A stretch of 64,000 bases of DNA, from NCBI RefSeq assembly GCF_029168945.1, contig NW_026870038.1:186001-250000 (forward strand), given 5' to 3'. The first letter of the stretch is position 1. Each line of letters begins with the position of its first letter. Shown piece by piece: positions 20,674 to 30,560 of this stretch. The stretch comes from Cannabis sativa. Lineage: Eukaryota > Streptophyta > Magnoliopsida > Rosales > Cannabaceae. A program made the position numbers and the translations under genes. Under the pieces are notes generated by a model that worked only from the letters and a program-made list of their open reading frames with translations, ran no database searches and had not been told where the DNA came from.

Positions 20674-23600
20674 ATGAAAGCTCTTCGACGAAGCCACACT
20701 TCGTCTTCAAATTCTTCTCCTTCTTCATCATCGTCGTCGTCATCATCGTCGTCGTGGATTCATTTGCGTTCGGTTCTATTTGTTGTTACTTCTTCTTCCC
20801 CAGCTTATTGTTCCCACTCCGATCGGTGAGTCTCTCTATCCATCAAATCAAATTTTAGCTCTTTTGTTAGTTGTAATTATCAATATATATATGTATATTT
20901 TTTTTTTCGTGTATTTCAGTAGTTTTCATTTGATTTCATCTCAGATCTCGATCTCGGAGTGATACTTAGTCATGCCTCCACTACAAATTGTAACTCAATC
21001 CACTTTCTTTTAGTGGGTTTCCCTCCGATTTTTCATTCCCCTTTTTCTTTTGGGATCATTCCACTTCTTTCAAATCAGTCGATCCTGCTTTTGATTCTGC
21101 CATAGATAGATATACTTTTTTTTCCTTAAAGAAAATAAATTGTTGCTTTTTTTGGATTTGGATTGGAGGAATCTTGGTAGTTGTTCTGTCTAGTTTAGAC
21201 CATATTTCTCACTGTTGGTTTGTGAGTAGTTAATCACTGTAACTGTTAGTTAGATTTTTTTCTTTTTTCTTCTTCACATGGGATCTTGTTGGTTCATGGG
21301 AATGACTTGATCTACTAACTTCAATGTACTGTATTCTTTTTTTTCTAAACATGTGCTAGAATTATGATACTCACTGAAATTGGGCTAGATTTGGAGTTTG
21401 TGATAAGAAATACATGGACCCAGCAGTTCATTAAGCCATCTTTAGCTTTTTCCTTGAGTTACAACCTTAAATTGGAATGTACTGGGTTGTAGTAACTAAC
21501 TTTACTTGGTGATCATTGGGCGTATTTGTGTTACATCAAAGCAGCAATGGGTTTGCTCCAAATTGTTTAGGTCAAGAATAGTGTGAACACATTGATATGG
21601 TGATAGTATTTTTGGCTGTGCTATCGTTGCTGTTAACCCAGTTCTCCACCCTATTGTACCCTCAATGATTCATTATCCTTCCCAATATGAGCTAGTCAAG
21701 GAAAAGAAACATCCCAATTTTTCGTGACCATTTTTTCCACATTCTTAATTGTTATGTGCTCAATTGTTGAAACTATCAATATCTTAGTATATTGATCTTG
21801 TTTATGTACGTTATTAACTTGTTGGCGATAGTCTGTTACTTATTTACTCATATGTTCTACATTAATGTTCTCTTCTGTCTTTACTATAGTTAACTGTGGT
21901 ACTCTTTTGCTTTCAGGGGACGTCTTAAATCATCTTGGTCCCGCAGGAAAAGAAAACACGCCCTTTCAACTCGGCAGTGGAGGACTTTGTTTACACCAGA
22001 TGGGAAACTGCGGGATGGTGGAGTAAAGTTCTTGAAAAAAGTTCGAAGCGGAGTGAGTTACTGTTACAAAGCATATATATCTGCTTCTCTAAAAAAATTA
22101 TTCTTTTGACCATGTTCAGTGTGGCCTCAAACTAGATTTATTTATCTTTTACCTTTTTAATTGTAGGGTGTTGATCCAAGTATCAGGGCTGAGGTTTGGC
22201 CTTTCCTTCTTGGAGTGTAAGCAAGCTTCACCTATTTCTTTAAATAATTTAGTAATGCACTTTTTTTTTCCTATATGGTTTGATATTTATTTTAATCTAT
22301 TTTGGTAGTCACTAGTACTTGTTAATCAATCAAAACCATAAGACGGGAAGGTTTGGGATGTGTTTATCCTCACTATTGTTGAATGCATGTTGGAACTTGT
22401 AGTCCAGTGTTTGTTATGATATTTTTATGCTCTGTGATTTACATTTGGTGGATGCACTTAAACATAGGATAGGTGCATCTGTGTTTATGTTGTATATTGA
22501 GAATGGTGAAGTCCTGCTTCTATAATTTGACTTTTTGATGGTGGTTATTTGAACAGATATGAATTAAACAGCTCAAAGGAAGAAAGGGATGCGATAAGAA
22601 CCGAGAAAAGGTACTTATACCTGTTTATTTAGGCATTTTGTTTTATTTATTCTACCTGTGTTATGCTTTGTTTAATTTTGTTTTCGTGTGATCCTGTCAT
22701 TCTTTCATGACATTCTTTTACCAATACGTGTAGGAAGGAATATGATAAACTCCGCAGACAATGCCGTCGGCTTATAAAACGCAGCAATGAGAACTTTAAA
22801 TTAAATGAGAATGGAGAAATCAGCTATGATGGTGATACTGGGGGTTTTATTCATGAAATGGGGTCTCCCAGCTCGGAGGATGCTGTAAGTGCCAGGGAAT
22901 CGCTCTCTAGTGAGGGAAGGAGCCCAGATATGGAATATTCAGGGGAAGCTTCCAGCACCTTGCTGGATGGAGATGAAGGTTCTAGGCGGATCACAAATGC
23001 TGACTCCTCTGCACTAAACACTGACTCATCTGACTCAGACTCTTCTGAAGACACTGAAGTAACTCAGACTTTCACGGCATCGGAAAGTAGAGAGGAGGAG
23101 ATTGATCCTGAAGTCACTTCCAAGGATGATTCTCCTTCTACAGAAAGCAAACCAAAACTCCCCACAATGGAAGATTTTTCCTCTTGGCAACGGATCATTC
23201 GTCTTGATGCAGTTCGTGCTAATTCGGAGTGGATTCCTTATTCCACGACTCAAGCTGCTGTATCTGAAGCAAGTGCACGACGTTCTGCTGAAGCTGTTGG
23301 TTTGAAGGATTATGATCACCTGGAGCCGTGCAGGATTTTTCATGCTGCCCGGTTGGTTGCAATTCTTGAAGCTTATGCACTCTATGACCCAGAGATTGGT
23401 TACTGCCAGGGTATGAGTGATCTACTTTCTCCCATAATTACTGTGATGACCGAGGATCACGAGGCTTTCTGGTGTTTCGTGGGTTTCATGAAGAAGGCTC
23501 GGCATAACTTCAGACTTGACGAGGTTGGAATTCGAAGGCAGCTCAATACAGTTTCTAAAATTATCAAAAGCAAAGACTCCCACCTGTACCGGCACTTGGA

Positions 23601-23982
23601 GAAACTTCAGGCCGAGGATTGCTTTTTTGTTTATAGGATGGTGGTGGTGCTGTTTAGGAGAGAATTGACATTCGAGCAGACTTTATGCCTATGGGAGGTA
23701 ATGTGGGCCGATCAGGCAGCCATAAGAGCAGGAATAGGAAAATCAGCATGGAGCAGGATAAGGCAACGAGCCCCGCCAACAGAAGACCTGCTACTCTTTG
23801 CAATTGCAGCATCAGTGTTGCAGAAGAGGAAATTGATAATAGAGAAGTACAGCAGCATGGATGAAATCTTAAGGGAGTGTAATAGCATGTCTGGACAACT
23901 TGATGTGTGGAAGCTCCTAGATGATGCTCATGACTTGGTGGTGACCCTCCATGACAAGATAGAGTCATCTCTCTCATTATAA
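20674..23982 (+). CDS. TBC-domain Rab GTPase-activating protein
   Basis: Coding exons 20674-20825, 21917-22052, 22167-22216, 22557-22610 and 22734-23982 join in phase to 546 residues. TBC proteins stimulate GTP hydrolysis by Rab/Ypt GTPases and so switch off membrane-traffic steps. The Ser-rich N-terminus is followed by GGVKFLKKVRSG and DPSIRAEVWPFLLGVY, the start of the TBC fold. After a long acidic Ser/Asp/Glu insert (about 175-270) come the two catalytic fingers: the RLDAVR motif, with Arg near residue 292, and GYCQGMSDLL, with Gln near 356. Both are intact, so it should be active. The layout matches plant gyp7-like proteins of the At5g53570 type. An alternative first exon lies upstream at 20295. 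The leader (20112-20150) is CT-rich. Confidence 0.93.
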
Positions 23983-25050
23983 CTGCTTATCTTTTTTTGT
24001 TGGCTAATTTCTATGCTTTATTCTATCTTATGTTCTGCTCTGCTTTTGCTTCATTCTTCTATGTGGGGCAATTCAGATTGGGTCATAAGATAAGCAAAAA
24101 AACAAAACCAAACAAAAATCCTAATGCCTTAGCTTAGCAGCTGGGACTGTCACAGATTTTTTTGCCATGAAAACTTAAAAGAGTTATCAAACAAGGGCTC
24201 TGTTGAGGCAAAAATTTGATGCAACAAAATCCCATCTGTTTGGATGTCTTGTTATTCCACTGCTTTCTCTTGTATACAACGATCTTTTTTGGGACATTAA
24301 AAATTTGCCTTTTGGGCATGTAGAGGCTGCTGTTATGGGGATGAAAGAAAATCCATTAATTACTTGGTCTTATTTATCCCAAAATTCTTGTTTTTTTTCC
24401 CTTTCTTTTAGGTATGTAGGTAAAGAAATGAATGCATAACAAGTTCTAGTTCTTCCTATCTTTTTCTTTTCTTTTCTTCTTTTTCAAGTCATGAATCTTG
24501 CCATCCAATAATTTAGTTGAAATAGTAATAATAATAATAAGAAGAATATAGATGATTTAATGATTTAGACTTGTGTAGATAAAGCCTGCTTAATATCTCA
24601 TATCTTACAACAATAATGATAAAATCACTCCAAAAGGGCATTGACATAAGTCTTGCCGTCCAATAATTTAGTTGATAAAGATGGCATCTTATTCTTTATT
24701 TATTTTTCTGGCTCATATTGAAAATGACTAGTGAAATAGTTCATCTACCATTCTACATATTAACACATTTATATCGTTACTATTTCTTTCTGAAACTTCT
24801 AAGAACAACCATATATCATGTGTTTTCAAACACCACACACACACGTATATATTGATAATAAAGAAGAAAAATAAACAATGAAACTGAGCACACAGTTGTG
24901 ATTATAAGTTATGAGTTAACACAGAAACTAATCAACTCAAACAACTCAATTTGATTAGAAGAGCACATAATTAAACAATGGCTGCAAAAAATAAGTGTAC
25001 TTCCAAATGCATAGTAACCACTCTGCCCTTCTCTATAGTTTTGATCTGAA
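23983..25050. other. TBC 3' flank, part of duplicated block A
   Basis: From about 24185 onward the sequence has counterparts at 33130-33560. Both have TATCAAACAAGG(G/A)CTCTGTT and AACAAGTTCTAGTTCTT. Both also have CTTTCTGAAACTTCTAAGAA and ATCATGTGTTTTCAAACACC. Block A has an extra piece at about 24457-24766. The duplicated unit therefore starts inside the TBC 3' flank. Confidence 0.6.
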
Positions 25051-25449
25051 CCTATTCTTGGTTGGTGAAGTGTCGGACAGCGAATGCTAAACTTGCAAAA
25101 TTTGGATGGCAAACTGAAGCGTTTTATTGGGATTGTGTGGAGTTTCGTGCTGTGGAATGTAGGTCGGTTTTAGTTAGTGGAATAGTTGTTGCATCAATCT
25201 CCCTTATGTAGTACTTCTCCATCATTTCTCTAGCTGAATCACTGTGGCCTACATCTTCGAAATCATTCGTTGAATCTTTCCCTGCAAAGGTTTTTCGAAC
25301 AAAATTAATCTAAAATAGAGTCATAGTTGAAAGGGGAACAAGTAAAGTGAACAATGCATTACCAGTAGCTGATGATAGCAGTATTTCATCACTTCCGGGA
25401 TGATAGCAGTATTACACCTGAATCCAAAAACTAACTACATGAGTGCAAA

Positions 25450-26660
25450 TTAAACTCCATTCCAAAGACAATTCGATAATTTGAGTTTGGATCCATCCAT
25501 TCCTAGTGCTTGAAAATGAGGTTTTTGATTGTCATAACTTTTTTATTGTATACAAATAACCAAAACTCAAGTTGAGTTGAGTGTACTCAATTTCGGGTTA
25601 GGAGAGATTTCACTCTATTTTCTACTTCAAGTACAGTAAGTTTATAATAATCAAAGCTGTAACTTAATGTCTTTTAGAGGAGAAAAAAACAATACGACTT
25701 CATTTAGTATACATTTTCAAGCATTTAAGTCCTTTATAATATACACTACTTCCACCTTTTACAAACACGCAAATTTAATTGTTATTGTATGGGGTGGGTA
25801 ACAATCAAAACTGCTTGTTAAGATTGTGAAGAAACTGTTTCCCAAGAGAAATATCTTCACTTTGGGTGTTTACGGGACTGCATCTAATATTTTTAGATAT
25901 ATTCAGATTCAATCTAATTATATATTGAATGATATATTTATATCACCTGATTCGATCTAATTATATATTGAATGATATATTTTATCACCCGAATCGATCT
26001 AACTAATTTCAGTTATCCAATCGATTCAACATCCATTGAATGTTAGATTGAATCAATTCTATCCATTGAATGTATTTTACATATTACATTTATTGGTTTA
26101 ATTTGAGTTTATCAAATATTTTAGACTTAGTATTTTTGGAACGGACCGGATTCATCTAATACTTTAGATCAAGTATGTATTGGATTAGATTGGATCCACC
26201 CAATTCAAGAAAAAAAAAGTAAAATTCTAATGTTGACTTTTATATATACATATATATTTTACGTATAATAATATAAAATCTAATTACTCATCCAAACTAC
26301 ATAAAAATACTAATTAGTTCGCTTGGATGTTGAATGTATTAGATTTTCGGACACCCATCCAACATCAGATCCGATCTAATTAGATATAAAAATTACATCT
26401 GATCCGATCTCGATTGGATATCTAATATTTAGCGATCGATTATAATTAGATCACTTGATTGTCATTAGATTAAATCGATCTATGCACACCCCTAATATCT
26501 ACACATATACACATACACAATATTTTCCCAATATTAATTATAATTATCCAAATTGGATCAAGATCCCAGCAAATCAAACAGCTAGGTTACAAGTTTAGTA
26601 AAATTAGTTTATACAAGTTTCCCAAACCTAACCCAAATTAAAACCAAACAGACACTTAAC
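25450..26660. other. interior of duplicated block A with extra AT-rich insertion
   Basis: About 25480-25780 matches 34140-34400 (CAAAACTCAAGTTGA, TTTTAGAGGAGAAAA and CATTTAGTATACAT blocks) and about 26550-26640 matches 34590-34680. Between them, 25860-26500 is absent from the other block. That piece is full of GATCTAATTAGAT-like repeats such as TGATTCGATCTAATTATATA, and it looks like a separate insertion. Confidence 0.5.
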
Positions 26661-26683
26661 TTAATAATGAGCCAACAATCCTT

Positions 26684-27134
26684 GAATCCCTCTCACCAAC
26701 AAAAGCAAAAATTCATGAGAGACACAAGATAATGTGATGGTGTGTCTTTACTAATGGCCTCCCTTTTCGGACTTCCTGAACAGACTCTTCCAATATTGAC
26801 ACATTGTTAATATGTAGAAAGATAATAGAATATATAACATAAATGAGTTATTTCTCTCGTTATCAAATGATTTTGGAATGAAATCTCGTGCATCTTATCA
26901 AATTCTAACACAGCAACGACCATCCAAACTGTTTTGCTTGGTTCATGTTTATCCTATCTATGTGGTGGTGCAGTGCAGGAACAAGTTAACCACCATGCAC
27001 CATCAGTTCATTATGCTCAATCTCAGTAAAAACAGACTTTGGGTTGTAATTTTAATTTTGTAATAACCATTCTTGGTTATTTTGATTTTCTAGTTTGATC
27101 CTAACGTTTCTATCAAACCAACAAACAAACAAAA
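26684..27134. mobile_element. 451-base insertion with 9-base target duplication inside the b5 pseudogene
   Basis: The 9-mer ACAATCCTT occurs immediately before (26675-26683) and after (27135-27143) this segment. The intact b5 gene has it once (34793-34801 region) in uninterrupted exon 1. The right end is A-rich (ACCAACAAACAAACAAAA). No inverted termini are visible, so a retroposed sequence is more likely than a DNA transposon. The family was not recognised. Confidence 0.65.
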
Positions 27135-27399
27135 ACAATCCTTTGGTCTTGTTATGTTTGAAGTTATTATTCTTAACTCAAAACCCACAAAACCTTGAGT
27201 TATATAAACAGAATAAAATAATCCATCAAAGTCGACAAACGAATCAAATATAAAAAGCCCCCATAAAAAAGATTGAGAATTAAGATCACAGTCAGTATCT
27301 AATGTTTTTCTTTTTTTTTTTATTGGTTTTAGAAAAAAAAAATCTAACCTAAATAAAAATTTAAAAAAATATAATTTAACATATTTCAAAATTATCATG

Positions 27400-27747
27400 A
27401 TTTATTAGATATCAAAATTATCAATCACTAAATTAATAAAATTAGACATAAGTCTGACAAAAATCTAATTAGCCATTCATTTATAAAGAATATACTCATT
27501 TTAGTAGCTTGTGTTTTGATAAAAAAAACATATTTGGTGTCTTGTATTTTCAATAATACTTAATTGGTATTTTATATTTTTAAATTGTATATATTTAGTA
27601 CCCTAAAATAAAATTTAATAAATATAATTTTATTAATTTAACCAAACAGTTATCTGTAATCATATAATTAAATCTGACTTCAGAATTCATAAAATTTTAG
27701 ACAACTTAATTGATAAAATTTTATCAAAAATTTTAAATGTAGGATAC
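27400..27747. other. AT-rich sequence
   Basis: Intergenic sequence between the b5 pseudogene leader and a MITE. It contains TTGGTATTTTATATTTTTAAATTG-like pieces of a worn repeat. No gene was seen. Confidence 0.35.
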
Positions 27748-27750
27748 TAA

Positions 27751-28037
27751 GGTGACGTTTAATTGGGATGAATAAAAATAGAAGAATAAGAATGAGAATC
27801 AGAATATGAATGAAATAAAATTTAAAATGCATAAAAAATTGATAAAAAATCATTAATTTTTTTCTTTTGTTAATGATCTTTTTTTCTTTAATAGAATAGT
27901 CATTCCATCAAATAGTGGAAAAAGTATTCCATTAAAATGTCATTCTAATACTTAAAATATAACCAAACAAAAAATTTTAATGAAAATTATTTTATTTCCA
28001 TTCCATTCTATTCTATTACTTCCAACCAAATGTTACA
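27751..28037. mobile_element. Tourist-like MITE
   Basis: Ends are GGTGACGTTTAATTGG at left and, reading the right end in reverse, TGTAACATTTGGTTGG. The flanks are TAA on both sides (27748-27750 and 28038-28040), the target choice of PIF/Harbinger elements. The interior has ATTCCATTCTATTCTATTAC-like sequence mirrored as GAATAAGAATGAGAATCAG. It is related to 43322-43589. Confidence 0.75.
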
Positions 28038-28379
28038 TAAATATATACAATTTTAAAATACAAAGTGGGAATATGATTTTGTCTCGTGATGTACTTTCAC
28101 ATGTATTCCGTGGTACATTAGATGGGTCTCAAAGTACATCAAATGAGTATTAGGGTACGTTTCTACTTTTTAACCCTAATTACTCCTAGAGCAATCTCAG
28201 CCGTCAAATCAAATAATTCTCTCATCTAATCACGTCGTCAAGGATTAGAATCCGAGTGAAAGATGAAATTAAAATCATATCCCATACAAAATATTAAATA
28301 AACATTATTTAAAATACAAACTTATATTTAAATAAAATACAAAATATGAAATGAGTACACACTCTCATTTATATTTATT

Positions 28380-28522
28380 ATTTGTGGACATTATTATTAT
28401 ACATTCGAACATCTTCAATTATTCCCAAACTACCCTTTGTCTTAATCTTCGTTTTTATACAACTCACTCTCTCACTCACTAACAGAAGAGAGAGAAAGAG
28501 AGTGTTTGAGAGAGAAACAACA
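28380..28522 (+). promoter_or_regulatory. FLA4 proximal promoter and leader, shared with the duplicated block
   Basis: The stretch TTTGTGGACATTATTATTAT ... TCTTAATCTTCGTTTTTATAC (28380-28460) has a counterpart at about 35166-35275 upstream of the intact b5 gene. In that copy it is interrupted by about 20 extra bases. A purine-rich leader (AGAGAGAAAGAGAG) precedes ATG 28523. Confidence 0.55.
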
Positions 28523-29842
28523 ATGGCGATGGAAGCAGACTTACCCATTTCCCATTTTACCCCTACACCATCCATACTCTTCCTCCTCTTTCTCCTCTCT
28601 TCCGCCATAGCCACCGCTCCCACCGCCGCTCTCAACATCACCAACCTCCTCTCCTCCTTCCCAGACTTCTCCGACTTCGCTTCACTCCTCTCCTCCTCAT
28701 CATCTTCCCTTGCCGCCGATCTCTCCCGCCGATCCTCCATAACTCTCCTCGCCGTCCCAAACACATACCTCTCCGCTTCATCAGATCTCACGCGCCGCTT
28801 ATCTTCATCCTCACGCGCTGATGTCGTCCGATACCACATACTCCTCGAATACCTCTCCCCTTCCGATCTCCGCCGGATCTCTTCCTCAGGTAAGCTTGTC
28901 ACCACGCTCCTTCAAACCACCGGACGCGCCACCAACAACTTCGGTTCGGTCAACATCACCCGCGATCCAATCACCGGAATTGTTTCAGTCCGATCTCCGG
29001 CACCTTATTCACCCTCGAATGCTACCATTCTTAACCCTATCAAAACCCTACCGTACAATGTGAGTGTCTTCGCTGTTAATTCTCTTCTCGTTCCGTACGG
29101 ATTCGATCTAATGGCTTCCGAGACTCGACCGCCATTAGGTTTGAATATCACTAAGGCTTTAATCGACGGCCATAACTTCAACGTTGCGGCTTCGATGTTA
29201 GCAGCTTCCGGCGTAGTAGAGGAATTTGAAGCCGACGAAGGTGGTGCCGGAATAACCCTATTTGTACCAGTCGATACTGCTTTCGCTCAACTTCCGTCAA
29301 ATGTTGAGCTTCAATCATTACCGGCCGATAAGAAAGCAGTGGTGTTGAAATTCCATGTTCTTCATTCTTATTATCCTTTGGGTTCGCTTGAATCAATTGT
29401 GAACCCAGTTCAACCCACATTAGCTACGGAAGACATGGGCGCAGGAAGCTTCACTCTCAACATTTCTAGGGTTAATGGATCGGTAGCAATCAATACAGGT
29501 ATCGTTCAAGTGTCGGTGACCCAAACAGTTTTTGATCAAAACCCAGTCGCCATTTTTGGGGTTTCTGGGGTTTTATTACCCAAAGAGATTTTTGGGAAGA
29601 ATCCAATAACGACGACGACTCCCAAACCAGGAACACCCTTTGCTTCGGGTACGGCTCAGCCACCTGATATTGCTTTCTCGCCGGAGTTTACGCCTGGATT
29701 AGATGGCCCTCCTTCACATCTCTCATCTCCGCCGGGTTTAGGTCAAGATATAAGATCGAAAGCAGAAGCAGCAGCCGCCATTAATGGGTTCCATTTCTAT
29801 ACCTTGATCCTTGCTCTGTTGTGTATAGCCTTATCTCTTTAA
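28523..29842 (+). CDS. FLA4: fasciclin-like arabinogalactan protein, FLA4/SOS5 type
   Basis: A single-exon, 439-residue cell-surface glycoprotein. Residues 17-36 form a signal peptide (SILFLLFLLSSAIATAP). Two fasciclin domains follow, about 37-190 and 205-350. The second has the sharp motifs TLFVPVDTAFAQLP and LKFHVLHSYYPLGSLESI, and then VNPVQPTLATEDMGAGS. I recall all of these as nearly invariant in Arabidopsis FLA4, whose loss gives salt-sensitive, swollen roots and thin mucilage and cell walls. A Pro/Ser/Thr-rich stretch (about 355-415) would carry arabinogalactan chains. The hydrophobic end FYTLILALLCIALSL is a GPI-anchor signal. N-glycosylation sites such as NIT, NIS and NVS are frequent. 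The chosen start is the ATG with CAACAATGG context. The gene is GC-richer than its neighbours. Confidence 0.95.
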   Translation: MAMEADLPISHFTPTPSILFLLFLLSSAIATAPTAALNITNLLSSFPDFSDFASLLSSSSSSLAADLSRRSSITLLAVPNTYLSASSDLTRRLSSSSRADVVRYHILLEYLSPSDLRRISSSGKLVTTLLQTTGRATNNFGSVNITRDPITGIVSVRSPAPYSPSNATILNPIKTLPYNVSVFAVNSLLVPYGFDLMASETRPPLGLNITKALIDGHNFNVAASMLAASGVVEEFEADEGGAGITLFVPVDTAFAQLPSNVELQSLPADKKAVVLKFHVLHSYYPLGSLESIVNPVQPTLATEDMGAGSFTLNISRVNGSVAINTGIVQVSVTQTVFDQNPVAIFGVSGVLLPKEIFGKNPITTTTPKPGTPFASGTAQPPDIAFSPEFTPGLDGPPSHLSSPPGLGQDIRSKAEAAAAINGFHFYTLILALLCIALSL

Positions 29843-30560
29843 ATGGTAAATGGTATGAGATATAATTTATTATTTTGGTTGGTGATTAGATTTTATTTTT
29901 TTTAATTTTGTGTTTTTTATTTTTTTTTTACACGGGAAATTGAATTTATAAATGTTAATTGTGTTAATGTTTTTTTTTTTCTTTTAATAATTATGTGTTT
30001 AGAGAGATTGATTCATTTTTGTTGTCCTTGTTATGTATAGCAATGTTAGAAATTTTTTTTGTACCTAAGTGATGAAGGAAAAATAAAACACAGAAATATG
30101 GTGAAAAAAATGTTCTATTTATTGGATTGTGTAGCATTATATAAATTATGTTGTACATTATATTTTTTTATATAATATTATATTTGGTATTGATTTTGAT
30201 GTTCGTATAAATATATAATAGTTTGATATCAATAAAAATTTAACTTCATATTATATAAAAATATAATATAAACACAATTTAATATAATAATTGTTAAGCT
30301 GTAAATAATGAGTTTGGTTACATGACAAGGAATAAATTAGGTGGATTAATTAAAGAGTTAAACTCGTAAAGGCATTTAGAAATATTTCTAGTGTCGATAA
30401 TGTTAATGTTGAGACTTAACCTATTTAAACTTGCTCTTGTTTATAACCTCAGAAATATTATTGGTATGTTTTCAGAAGAATATGTTACCCAAAGTGCATC
30501 TAAGGGCTGGTGAACTCCTCGAAAACCATACATTAAACAATCAAACATCTTCACAATCTT
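29843..30560. other. FLA4 3' flank, AT-rich intergenic
   Basis: The 3' untranslated region of FLA4, then AT-rich sequence. No gene was recognised. Confidence 0.4.

Larger units (their letters stand above)
25057..27185 (-). pseudogene. cytochrome b5 pseudogene (block A copy)
   Basis: A diverged copy of the gene at 33574-34860, in the same exon order. The exon 3 remnant (25293 down to about 25057) starts [20 protein letters not shown]. It then shifts frame after ATTIPLTK and has lost about 30 bases that encode most of the membrane tail. The exon 2 remnant (about 25417-25361) has a stop straight after its first codon and lacks the stretch encoding YDVTPFMDD, although HPG remains. Exon 1 lost its ATG and is split by a 451-base insertion (26684-27134). 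The gene cannot make a heme-binding b5. Confidence 0.88.

Noticed and set aside
22851..23343. Antisense frames opposite the TBC acidic region
   Set aside because: They are shadows of the Ser/Glu-rich coding exon with no features of their own.
26878..27063. 61-codon plus-strand frame
   Set aside because: It lies wholly inside the insertion in the b5 pseudogene and shows no recognisable domain. It may be a piece of a retroposed RNA, but coding use is unsupported.
28382..28522. 47 extra N-terminal codons for FLA4
   Set aside because: They would begin at TTG, encode the purine-rich leader and displace the signal peptide. ATG 28523 is a better start.
28378..28905. 175-codon open frame antisense to FLA4
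   Set aside because: It is a shadow of the GC-rich FLA4 coding sequence, very rich in Arg and Glu, with no domain.
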